Part shown: piece after piece, positions 53,481-60,896 of the stretch
Layout of the letters: each line of letters opens with the position of its first letter
Numbering within the stretch: the first letter of the stretch is position 1
From: Halolamina pelagica
GTDB taxonomy: Archaea > Halobacteriota > Halobacteria > Halobacteriales > Haloferacaceae
Assembly: GCF_900115675.1 (NCBI RefSeq)
Contig: NZ_FOXI01000001.1
Span: 310,001 to 374,000, forward strand
Length of the DNA: 64,000 bases
Direction of reading: 5' to 3'
The notes under the pieces: model-generated
The model's database searches: none
What the model was told of the DNA's origin: nothing
Seen by the model: only the letters and a program-made list of their open reading frames with translations
Translations under genes and position numbers: made by a program

Positions 53481-54644
53481 ATGGTGGGTGGGAAGCTCGT
53501 CGCCGCGTCGACGCTCAAAGCGGCCGTCGCAGTGATCGGTGTCGTGACGCTCTCGCTCGGCGGCGCGTGGGCCGTCGGGATCATCGGCGCCCCCTCCGTC
53601 GCGGGCGTCGACAACGCCTTCGGCCCAGTGAACGAGTCGACGACGACGATCGAGTCCGAGATCGTCGTCAACAACCCCAACCCGTTCGGGGTTCGGCTGG
53701 GCGGGCTGACGATCGACTACGCCATCGAGATGAACGACGTGCGGATGGCCACCGGCGGGCGCGAGGGGCTCGGGGTGAACGCGAGCGGCAACACCTCGAT
53801 CCCGCTCACGACGCGGATGAACAACGACCGCATCCCGCCGTGGTGGATCAGCCACGTCGAGAACGGCGAGAACACCACGCTCACCGTCGACGCGTCGATC
53901 CACTCCGACCTGCTGGGCCGTGAGTTCAACCCGCAGATCGAGCGTTCGGTCCAGACTAACCTCATCGGCGGGTTCAACAGCGACGAGGACCGGCCGATCG
54001 ACGTCGACGAGCCCGTGGCGCCGGACCCCGTGCTCTGGCTCAACAGCACCAGCGGCGCGTGGGGAGACGTGAGCAACGAGACCACCGAGATCGACACCGC
54101 GTTCGAGCTGTACAACCCCAACCCGACGCCGGTGGCGATCTCCGAGATCGGCTACGAGATCCGGATGAACAACGTCACGATGGGCGAGGGCGCGACCGAG
54201 GAGGGCGTCGCGATCGCGCCGGGCGAGACCGAGACCGTCCGGGCGACGACCGCGATCCGGAACCAGAACCTCGACGAGTGGTGGGTCACCCACCTGCAGA
54301 ACGAGCAGACCACCCGGCTCGAGGTGACGTTCTACGCCCGGGTCGACCTCTCGGCGTTCGGCGGCGACACCGTCCGGGTCCGGCTGGACACCATCGAGCG
54401 CACCATCGACACGGACATCTTCGGCAACGAGGACGGGACGAACGACGGCAACGAGCCCGAGGGCACGGCGACGCCGGCGGGCACCGCGACGCCGAGCGAC
54501 GGCGAGGGAACGTCGATGCCCGGGGACGCCACCCCGACGCCGGGCGACGGGACAGCCACGCCCGACGAGGAGACGCCGACCCCCACGCCGACACCGACGC
54601 CCACCGACGACGGGATCCTCTCGATCGGCGCCCCCGGGGTGTGA
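53481..54644 (+). CDS. LEA14-like (WHy domain) surface protein
   Basis: 387 aa from the ATG at 53481. One hydrophobic segment near the N-terminus (AAVAVIGVVTLSLGGAWAVG) anchors two LEA14/WHy-type beta domains: 'TIESEIVVNNPNPFGVRLGG' and 'IDTAFELYNPNPTPVAISEI' mark them, with matching 'IPPWWISHVENGE' and 'LDEWWVTHLQNEQ' ends. A Thr/Pro/Gly-rich tail from about 330 to 380 looks like a glycosylated stalk. Known LEA14 proteins protect against desiccation; a surface role in salt stress is plausible. Confidence 0.82.
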   Translation: MVGGKLVAASTLKAAVAVIGVVTLSLGGAWAVGIIGAPSVAGVDNAFGPVNESTTTIESEIVVNNPNPFGVRLGGLTIDYAIEMNDVRMATGGREGLGVNASGNTSIPLTTRMNNDRIPPWWISHVENGENTTLTVDASIHSDLLGREFNPQIERSVQTNLIGGFNSDEDRPIDVDEPVAPDPVLWLNSTSGAWGDVSNETTEIDTAFELYNPNPTPVAISEIGYEIRMNNVTMGEGATEEGVAIAPGETETVRATTAIRNQNLDEWWVTHLQNEQTTRLEVTFYARVDLSAFGGDTVRVRLDTIERTIDTDIFGNEDGTNDGNEPEGTATPAGTATPSDGEGTSMPGDATPTPGDGTATPDEETPTPTPTPTPTDDGILSIGAPGV

Positions 54645-54700
54645 GAACGGTTCACTGACTGCCGACACGTTCTTCGCGGCTCCCGCCCCCATCCCGAGTA

Positions 54701-55156
54701 TGCGGAGTCACCACCCTCCTGATCGCGTTCTCCGCCGGCGACGGGTCGCCGGTCACCGTCGAGCGTGACGGGGAGACGGTCCGGCTGATTGTCGACGACG
54801 GGACGTACCGGCTGAGCCGCGAGCAGGCGCTCGCGCTGCGAACCGCCGTCGGCGACGCGCTGGAGCGCCGCGTCGAGTACTTCCGAACGGCGGGTCGCTA
54901 CCGACGGGACGGTAGCTACGCCGTCGCCCGGCGGGGCGCCGACACGCCCGGGAACGAGCAGGTGTTCGACTCCTTCGGGGCGCTGCGGGCGCTGTTCGAG
55001 TCGCTCCCGGCCGAGTTCGGCGCCGAACCGGTCGGCAACGAGGGGATCACCGACTCGCGGCGGCACCTTATCGTCCGGCACCTGGCCGAGCACCCGGCGT
55101 TCGACTGTGGGCTCGTGAGTGAGCAACCGCTGCGAGCCGAGAAGGCCGGGGACTGA
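54701..55156 (+). pseudogene. Apparently frameshifted haloarchaeal gene (DUF7528-like)
   Basis: This frame is open for 151 codons and encodes a coherent acidic protein (VTVERDGETVRLIVDDGTYR; DSFGALRALFESLPAEFGAE; RRHLIVRHLAEHPAFDC). It has no start before GTG 54962, which would remove half of it. An ATG at 54700 sits in the wrong frame and runs to a stop after 22 codons. Removing one base after that ATG would give MGVTTLLIAF and join the frames. So it is a start-proximal frameshift, either a real lesion or a sequencing error. A functional GTG-started fragment of 64 residues is less likely. Confidence 0.6.
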
Positions 55157-55237
55157 GGGACTCGCGGACGCGACCCGAGTCAGTTCCCGTCGCCCGCAGT
55201 CGGTAGGCATACGGCGGCGTCGGCCCCAGCCGGACGC

Positions 55238-56257
55238 ATGCCCGACCGCGGCAAGATCGACCCCGCCTTCTTCGCCGAGCGGATCGCCCCCCGACTCGGC
55301 GCCGAGCGCAACGACGTGGCGCTGGGGCCGACAGCCGGCGTCGACTTCGGCCTGCTGAATCTCGACGGGACGGGGTTGGCAGTCGCGACCGACCCGATCT
55401 CGGTGCTCCCGGAACTGGGGTTCGAGCGCGCCGGCCGGTTCGCGCTCCACGTCGCGCTCTCGGACGTGGCGGTCGCGGGCGTCGCCCCCAGCCACCTCGC
55501 GATCTCCTTCTCGCTTCCGGAGTCGGTGGGCGACGACGAGTTCGACGCGCTCTGGACCGGGATCCACGAGGAGTGCGAGGCGCTGGGGACGAGCATCGTC
55601 ACGGGCCACACCGCGCGCTACCCCGGCGCCGAGTTCCCGTGGGTCGGCGCCGCGACGGCGATGGGCGTCTGTGACCCCGAGACGGTCGTACGCCCGGACG
55701 GCGCGCGCCCGGGCGATCGTCTGCTGGTGACCCGCGGCCCGGCCGTCGAGACTGCGGGCCTGTTCGCGTCGCTGTACCCCGAGCAGTTAGGCGAGCGCGG
55801 GCTCGCCCCCGAGACGGTCGCCGACGCCGCCGACGGACTGGACGAGGCGCGACTCGTCCGCGACGCGGTGGCGGCCGCCGAGGCGGGCGACGTGTCGGCG
55901 ATGCACGACGCGACCGAGGGCGGTCTGCTCGGCGCGTGCTGCGAGATGGCCGCGAGCGCCGGCGTCCGGTTCGAGATCGACGCCGCGGCGGCGCCGACGC
56001 GCTCGGGGGTCGCCGCCGTCTGTGACGTGCTCGGAATCGATCCGTGGACGGTGACCAGTTCGGGGACGTTGGTGCTCGCGGTCCCGCCCGCCGACGCGGC
56101 GGCCGTTCGACGCGCCATCGACGCCCGCGGGACGCCCGTGGCCGAGGTGGGGCGCGTCGTCGAGGGTTCGGGCGTACGGTTCCGCGACGAGGAGTGGACC
56201 GAGCCGCCGCGGGACGAGTCGTGGGACGCCTACGCCGAGTTAGCCGGCACGGAGTAG
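55238..56257 (+). CDS. AIR synthase-related protein (HypE/ThiL/PurM superfamily)
   Basis: 339 aa. 'LAVATDPISVLPELGFERAGRFALHVALSDVAVAGVAPSH' holds the superfamily Asp and the N-terminal dimer segment, and 'MHDATEGGLLGACCEMAASAGV' is the C-terminal signature shared with HypE. No hydrogenase genes are near, so HypE itself is unlikely. Haloarchaea carry such stand-alone paralogues; they may phosphorylate or dehydrate an amide with ATP. Single gene. Confidence 0.82.
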   Translation: MPDRGKIDPAFFAERIAPRLGAERNDVALGPTAGVDFGLLNLDGTGLAVATDPISVLPELGFERAGRFALHVALSDVAVAGVAPSHLAISFSLPESVGDDEFDALWTGIHEECEALGTSIVTGHTARYPGAEFPWVGAATAMGVCDPETVVRPDGARPGDRLLVTRGPAVETAGLFASLYPEQLGERGLAPETVADAADGLDEARLVRDAVAAAEAGDVSAMHDATEGGLLGACCEMAASAGVRFEIDAAAAPTRSGVAAVCDVLGIDPWTVTSSGTLVLAVPPADAAAVRRAIDARGTPVAEVGRVVEGSGVRFRDEEWTEPPRDESWDAYAELAGTE

Positions 56258-56330
56258 TTCCCCCAGCGCGGTCGGCGGCCACGGCGGCCGGTGTGACAAC
56301 GCCTTTGTCGGCTCCGCCGGAGTATCGTCT

Positions 56331-57671
56331 ATGAGCAGCCCCTTCTCCGTCTCCCGCGAGGACGCCGCCGCGCGGGACGCCGACGACCCGCTGGCTTCGT
56401 TCCGCGACCGGTTCGACCTGTCGAGCGATCTCTACATGGACGGCAACTCGCTCGGCCCGATCTCCGACGACGCCGAGCGCACGCTCGACCGTGTGGTCGG
56501 CGAGTGGCGCGAGCGCGGCATCGAGGGCTGGACCGAGGGCGAACAGCCGTGGTGGGAGTACGCCGGGTACCTCGGCGAGCGGCTCGCGCCCTACGTCGGC
56601 GCCGACGCCGACGAGGTGGTGGTCGCCAACTCCACGACCGTCAACATCCACACGCTGATCGGGACGTTCCTCGACCGCGTGGCCGACGTGCCGGCACGGG
56701 ACCTCGAGGCGGCCGAGACGGTCGACGACGCGGCCGTCGACGCCTCGGGCGACGTCGTCGTCGCCAACGAACTCGACTTCCCGACCGACCACTACGCGAT
56801 CCGCGCGCAGTTCCGCCAGCGCGGGCTGGACCCCGACGAGCACCTCCGGCTGGTCGAGAGCCGGGACGGTCGAACCATCGAACAGGAGGACATCGCCGAA
56901 GCGATGGACGACGACGTGGGCATCCTGTTCATGCCGACTGCGCTCTACCGCTCCGGTCAGCTGTTCGACGTGGCGGCGCTGACCGAACTGGCCCACGACC
57001 ACGGCGCCCTCGCGGGGTTCGACGCCGCCCACACGGTCGGTGCGGTGCCCCACGAGTTCGCCGCGGCGGACGTGGACTTCGCGGTCTGGTGTTCCTACAA
57101 GTACCTCAACGCCGGCCCCGGCTCCATCGCGGGGCTGTACGTGAACCAGCGCTACCACGGGCTCGCGCCCGCGCTCCCGGGCTGGTGGGGCAACGAGAAG
57201 GAGAGCCAGTTCGACCTCGAACTCACGTACACCCCCGAGGAGTCGGCGGGCGCGTGGCAGATCGGCACCGTGCCGATGCTGTCGGCGGCGCCGCTTGAGG
57301 GCTCGCTCGACCTGCTCGACGAGGCGGGGATCGATCACGTCCGCGAGAAGTCGCTCGAACTGACGGACCTGCTCGCGACGCTGGTCGAGGACCTCGCCGA
57401 CGCGGGCTACGAGTACGCGGTCGGGACGCCACGGGAGGGGGAGCGCCGCGGCGGCCACGTCGCCGTCGAGCACCCCGACGCCGACCGCGTGAGCCAGGGG
57501 CTGCGCGAGCGCGGCGTGGTCGTCGACTACCGGCCGCCGAACGTGGTCCGGATCTGTCCGGCGCCGCTGTACGTCGGTTTCGAGGACGTGTTCGCGGTCG
57601 CCGAGCAGCTTCGGGACGTGATCGAGTCGGGCGACCACGAGCAGTTCGCGGCGAGCGAGGGCGTGTCGTAG
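56331..57671 (+). CDS. kynU: Kynureninase
   Basis: 446 aa. 'LYMDGNSLGPISDDA' is the kynureninase N-terminal signature, 'WWEYAGYLGERLAPYVGA' and 'NSTTVNIHTLIGTFL' follow, and Lys257 in 'WCSYKYLNAGPGSIAG' is the PLP Lys. The enzyme cleaves kynurenine (or 3-hydroxykynurenine) to anthranilate (or 3-hydroxyanthranilate) and alanine. No tryptophan 2,3-dioxygenase or formamidase gene lies in the window, so the pathway is incomplete here. It precedes NDH-2 by 69 bases. Confidence 0.9.
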   Translation: MSSPFSVSREDAAARDADDPLASFRDRFDLSSDLYMDGNSLGPISDDAERTLDRVVGEWRERGIEGWTEGEQPWWEYAGYLGERLAPYVGADADEVVVANSTTVNIHTLIGTFLDRVADVPARDLEAAETVDDAAVDASGDVVVANELDFPTDHYAIRAQFRQRGLDPDEHLRLVESRDGRTIEQEDIAEAMDDDVGILFMPTALYRSGQLFDVAALTELAHDHGALAGFDAAHTVGAVPHEFAAADVDFAVWCSYKYLNAGPGSIAGLYVNQRYHGLAPALPGWWGNEKESQFDLELTYTPEESAGAWQIGTVPMLSAAPLEGSLDLLDEAGIDHVREKSLELTDLLATLVEDLADAGYEYAVGTPREGERRGGHVAVEHPDADRVSQGLRERGVVVDYRPPNVVRICPAPLYVGFEDVFAVAEQLRDVIESGDHEQFAASEGVS

Positions 57672-57740
57672 CGGCCCGTCACCGGCGCAGGCGTCTACCG
57701 CGGCAAACACCGTTTTGTTCTCGGGCCCCGCATACCCGGT

Positions 57741-58931
57741 ATGGACGTTCTCGTTCTCGGCGGCGGCTACGCAGGGCTCCTCGTGACGCGGAAGCTGGAG
57801 CGACGGCTCCCGGAGTCGGCGACGCTCACGCTCGTCGACGAGACCGGAACGCACTTGGTCCAGCACGAACTCCACCGGGCGATCCGGGACCCGGAGTACG
57901 TCGACGACATCGACGTCCCCCTCGGGGAGATCCTCGACCGCGCGTCGCTCCGGGAGGCCCGGGTGACCGACGTGGATCGGGCCACCCGGACCGTCTCGCT
58001 CGCCGACGGCGACGAACTCGACTACGACTACTGCGTCGTCGCGCTGGGCGTCGAGACCGAGTTCTACGGCATCCCGGGCGTCGAGGAGCACGCGACGCCG
58101 CTGAAGCGACTGGAACACGCCGCCGAGATCCGCCGGGAGTTCGAGGCGGTCATCGACCAGCAGGGCCACGAGGACCCGACCACCCCGGCCGAGAGCACGG
58201 GCACCGTCGTCGTCGGCGGCGCCGGCCTCTCCGGCGTGCAGGTCGCGGGCGAGTTGGCGGCGATGGCCCGCGAGCGCGAGGTCGCCGACGACATCGAGGT
58301 CGTCCTGCTCGAACAGCTGGAGACTGTGGCACCCGGGTTCCCCGAGCGGTTCCAGGAGGCGACCCACGAACGACTCGAGGCACAGGGCGTCGACGTGCGC
58401 CCCGGGACGACCGTGACCGCGGCCGACGAGTCGGAGATCACGACCGAGGGGGGGACGATCGACTACGACCAGTTCGTCTGGACCGGCGGGATCCGCGGGA
58501 ACGAGGCGATGGGTGGCGATCGCCCGCAGGTGCGGGGTGACCTCCGGCTCGACGGCCGGACGTTCGCGCTGGGCGACGCGGTGCGCATCGTCGACGCCGA
58601 CGGCGAGCCCGTGCCCGCGAGCGCTTCCGCGGCAGTGCGGGCGTCGGAGACGGTCGCACGGAACGTCGTCGCCGCGGCGACGGCCGACGGCGGGTTCGTC
58701 GACCTGGCGCAGTGGCGCTGGGAGAGCCCCGGCTGGCTGATCTCGATCGGCGACGACGCGGTGGCCCAGGTCGGGCCGACGGTGCTGACCGGCGCGCCCG
58801 CAAACGCGCTCAAGTCGGCAGTCGGGATCACCTACCTCGCGGAGCACGGCTCGTTCCGGCGCGCGCTGGACGTGCTCCGGAAGGAGGCCGACGACACGGG
58901 GAGTTTCGCGGGGCTACTCGAACAGCTCTGA
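57741..58931 (+). CDS. Type II NADH:quinone oxidoreductase (NDH-2-like)
   Basis: 396 aa. GGGYAG (7-12) binds FAD and 'VVVGGAGLSGVQVAGEL' near residue 160 binds NAD(H). 'DYDYCVVALGVETEFYGIPGV' and 'GRTFALGDAVRIVDADGEP' are typical. The C-terminal 'LAEHGSFRRALDVLRKE' could be the membrane-associated helix. It passes electrons from NADH to menaquinone without pumping. Sulfide:quinone reductases share the fold, but the redox Cys pair of SQR is not evident. Confidence 0.85.
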   Translation: MDVLVLGGGYAGLLVTRKLERRLPESATLTLVDETGTHLVQHELHRAIRDPEYVDDIDVPLGEILDRASLREARVTDVDRATRTVSLADGDELDYDYCVVALGVETEFYGIPGVEEHATPLKRLEHAAEIRREFEAVIDQQGHEDPTTPAESTGTVVVGGAGLSGVQVAGELAAMAREREVADDIEVVLLEQLETVAPGFPERFQEATHERLEAQGVDVRPGTTVTAADESEITTEGGTIDYDQFVWTGGIRGNEAMGGDRPQVRGDLRLDGRTFALGDAVRIVDADGEPVPASASAAVRASETVARNVVAAATADGGFVDLAQWRWESPGWLISIGDDAVAQVGPTVLTGAPANALKSAVGITYLAEHGSFRRALDVLRKEADDTGSFAGLLEQL

Positions 58932-58991
58932 GCCGGCGCTGACCGATCGTTCGCTCGAGAAGGGCGGCAAGCGGCGGCGGCGATCACGGCG

Positions 58992-59168
58992 CTACTCGTC
59001 GTCGTCGCGCATCTCGTCGAGCTTGCCGACCAGTTCGTCGGTCGACTCGGACGACTCGAAGGAGAGATCGCCCTCCTCGCCACCGTCGATGTCGACGCCC
59101 TCGGCCTGGTCGTCGGTGTCCTGGTTCTGGTTTTCCTGCTCAGACTCGTCGTACGATCCGAATCCCAT
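58992..59168 (-). CDS. Small acidic halophile protein (DUF5786)
   Basis: 58 aa: 'MGFGSYDESEQENQ' at the start and 'TDELVGKLDEMRDDDE' at the end, with a Glu/Asp/Gln-rich centre. It matches the short DUF5786 proteins that occur widely in haloarchaea. Likely a disordered cytoplasmic protein with a short C-terminal helix; function unknown. Confidence 0.8.
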   Translation of the reverse strand: MGFGSYDESEQENQNQDTDDQAEGVDIDGGEEGDLSFESSESTDELVGKLDEMRDDDE

Positions 59169-59292
59169 GTTCGGGGGGACGTGGTGGAGCGCAAAAACCT
59201 TGTGGGCCTGTCGTCGCCGTGCGGGCGGTTGCCGTACTGTCGCGGCCGTTCGGACCGACAGGGCTTACGGGCGTCGGAACGAGGGTGGAGAC

Positions 59293-59517
59293 ATGAGCAA
59301 CCGCGTCGTGCAGGGGCGGATGGTGACGCCCGAATCGCTGGCCGAACAGGTGGAAGGCGACTCCGTGCTGGAGGCCGAACCGATCGAGGACGCCGACCGC
59401 GACTGCCCGGAGTGTGGCGGCGACGTGATCAGCGTCGGCTACATGCCCAGCGTGACGGAGTTCGTCACCGCGTACAAGTGCCAGGAGTGTGACTGGGCCG
59501 AGGTCGACCGGGACTGA
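59293..59517 (+). CDS. Small zinc-ribbon protein (DUF5795)
   Basis: 74 aa from the ATG at 59293; the longer frame crosses the DUF5786 promoter. Two Cys pairs (CPECGG at about residues 38-43, KCQEC about 62-66) form a zinc ribbon, following an 'RVVQGRMVTPESLAEQV' helix. It matches the conserved haloarchaeal DUF5795 family of unknown function. It is divergent from DUF5786 and lies just before the tRNA-Trp promoter. Confidence 0.82.
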   Translation: MSNRVVQGRMVTPESLAEQVEGDSVLEAEPIEDADRDCPECGGDVISVGYMPSVTEFVTAYKCQECDWAEVDRD

Positions 59518-59524
59518 ATCGGAT

Positions 59525-59538
59525 CGAAATCCCTTTAC
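59525..59538 (+). promoter_or_regulatory. BRE/TATA promoter of tRNA-Trp
   Basis: CGAAAT (BRE, 59525-59530) followed by CTTTAC (TATA, 59533-59538), 28-33 bases before the mature 5' end at 59566. Spacing predicts transcription starting a few bases before the tRNA. Confidence 0.7.
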
Positions 59539-59565
59539 GCCGAACGGATGTAGCGGAAAGTGCAA

Positions 59566-59741
59566 GGGGACGTGGCCAAGCCCGGGATGGCGACTGACTC
59601 CAGAGGCCACGCGCCCGGTGACGAACTCCAGACTGATATACCGAGTCGGCGACTGATCATCGCCGGCGACGACGACCCTCTGGAGGACCGAGGCGCACCG
59701 GAGATATCAGTCGATCGGGGGTTCAAATCCCTCCGTCCCCA
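59566..59741 (+). tRNA. tRNA-Trp (CCA) with 102-base intron
   Basis: Acceptor GGGGACG pairs with CGTCCCC (59734-59740), discriminator A at 59741. D arm GCCA/TGGC, anticodon stem ACTGA (59593-59597) with TCAGT (59707-59711), anticodon CCA at 59600-59602, and T arm GGGGG-TTCAAAT-CCCTC. The intron lies after position 37 (59604-59705). The 3' CCA is not encoded. A large intron in tRNA-Trp is a known haloarchaeal trait; it is cut by the splicing endonuclease at a bulge-helix-bulge. Confidence 0.93.
59604..59705 (+). ncRNA. Box C/D guide RNA inside the tRNA-Trp intron
   Basis: Known haloarchaeal tRNA-Trp introns act as box C/D RNAs guiding 2'-O-methylation of C34 and U39 of the same tRNA. Here a box-C-like GTGACGA is at 59618-59624, a CTGA at 59633-59636, and a D-like CCGA at 59688-59691. 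TCTGGAG (59679-59685) is complementary to the anticodon loop CTCCAGA, and the base five upstream of CCGA pairs with C34, as the rule requires. CGACTGAT (59650-59657) is complementary to the ATCAGTCG around U39, but no clear D' box follows it. Confidence 0.75.
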
Positions 59742-59965
59742 TTTCAGATTTAATGGTTTCGAAAGAAAGGTCGTTAGCGACTTCTGCAGCCGCTAAAAGG
59801 TACCCTTACTTCTAGCTCCCTCGAGACTCCTGACTGACGCCGCCACCGGTCGGAACACCGGTCGGAACCCGTACAACCTGCTCCCCTCCCGCGATCACGT
59901 CCCGGCCGGAACCGTTCGGAACCGGCCGGCCGACACTCATGGCGCTGGTGTCGGAAGGGGGAGGT

Positions 59966-60658
59966 ATGGCTCCCACCACCGACGCGCAGTCGCTCACGAT
60001 CCCCGAACTCCCGTCGGTCGAGGCGGGCATCACGCTGCTCGAGGCCGACGGCGACCCCCGGCTGCCGCTGCAGACGCTGCTGGTCGACCACCTCCTGCTG
60101 GCTGGCGGGCGGGGCGTCTGGGTCGGGACCGGCCGGTACTGCAGCACCGACACGCTCGCGCAGGTCGCGCCCGATCGGCGCGTGCTCGAGCGCGTCGACG
60201 TGGCCCGCGGATTCACGCCCTACCAGCACGCGGCGCTGCTCGACGGCCTCGCGGCCCACGTCGACGAGGAGACCGCCGTGATCGCCCTGCCCGAGATCGA
60301 CGCCCAGTACCGCGGCGACGACCTCCAGGGCAACGACGGGCGGACGATGCTCGTCCGAGCGCTGGCGCGGGTGGCCGCCGTCGCCCGCGAGAAGGAGATC
60401 CCGGTCCTCTGTACGCGCTCCCGGGCCGACGAGTTCAGCGAACCGCTCGCGGCTGCGTCGTCGTCGACGCTGACGGTGCGGGACACGCCGATGGGCCCGC
60501 GGTTCGTCGGCGAGGTGTTCGAGACGCTGGGCTATGAGCTCGACGGCGGCTGGGTCCAGACGACGATCGCCTTCTGGGAGCGGGTGCTCGAGGCCCGGCA
60601 GCCGCTCCACGACACCGCGACGATCTCCGGGGAGGTGTTCGCCCGTGGGACGGTCTAA
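59966..60658 (+). CDS. Degenerate RecA/RadA-like protein of the PolB2 cassette
   Basis: 230 aa. GGAGGT lies directly before the ATG at 59966; an ATG at 59939 is an alternative. 'LPLQTLLVDHLLLAGGRGVWVGTG' sits where the RecA-fold P-loop would be but lacks the GxxxxGK[ST] Walker A. 'VARGFTPYQHAALLDGLAAHV', 'ALPEIDAQYRGDDLQGNDG' and 'IPVLCTRSR' follow the RadA core order. So it is probably an ATPase-dead RadA/ImuA-like partner. It overlaps the small helical gene by 14 bases and is followed by PolB2, an arrangement seen in other archaea. The 224 bases before it hold a hairpin (59774-59796) and no gene. Confidence 0.72.
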   Translation: MAPTTDAQSLTIPELPSVEAGITLLEADGDPRLPLQTLLVDHLLLAGGRGVWVGTGRYCSTDTLAQVAPDRRVLERVDVARGFTPYQHAALLDGLAAHVDEETAVIALPEIDAQYRGDDLQGNDGRTMLVRALARVAAVAREKEIPVLCTRSRADEFSEPLAAASSSTLTVRDTPMGPRFVGEVFETLGYELDGGWVQTTIAFWERVLEARQPLHDTATISGEVFARGTV

Positions 60659-60896
60659 CCCCACCCACCGCGACAGCCTGCGGCGCCTGGAGGAGCGCTG
60701 GGGTGACTACCGGCGGGCGCTCCGCCGGCGCGATCAGGCCCACTTCGACCGGCTCTGGGAGCACGCCGCCGCCTACGCCGACGCGGCGGGCTACCAGAAC
60801 GCCGAGCGCCCCCTCGATCTCGCGCTCGTGTCGATCGTGCTCGCCCAGGAGCGCCGAATCGCCGCGCTCGAAGCGGAGTTGGAGGCGCGACCGTGA
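60645..60896 (+). CDS. Small helical protein of the PolB2 cassette
   Basis: 83 aa from the GTG at 60645. All-helical and charged: 'DSLRRLEERWGDYRRALRRRDQAHFDRLWEHAAAYADAAGYQN' and a C-terminal heptad helix 'LALVSIVLAQERRIAALEAELE'. It is embedded between the RadA-like gene (14-base overlap) and PolB2 (4-base overlap), so translation is tightly coupled. A bridging or adaptor role in a three-protein complex is inferred. Confidence 0.75.
   Translation: MGRSNPTHRDSLRRLEERWGDYRRALRRRDQAHFDRLWEHAAAYADAAGYQNAERPLDLALVSIVLAQERRIAALEAELEARP

Noticed and set aside
53717-54121. Minus-strand frame rich in Ser/Thr within the LEA14-like gene
   Set aside because: Shadow frame; the plus strand has duplicated LEA14 motifs and a membrane anchor.
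55599-58847. Open frame of 1,082 codons on the minus strand
   Set aside because: It is the antisense shadow of the AIR synthase-like, kynureninase and NDH-2 genes. It is full of Arg/Val/Glu filler and has no domain; high GC makes such frames long.
59774-59796. TTAGCG/CGCTAA inverted repeat after tRNA-Trp as an integration site
   Set aside because: I found no copy of the tRNA 3' end elsewhere in the window and no integrase, so there is no sign of an attachment site; at most it is a weak hairpin.
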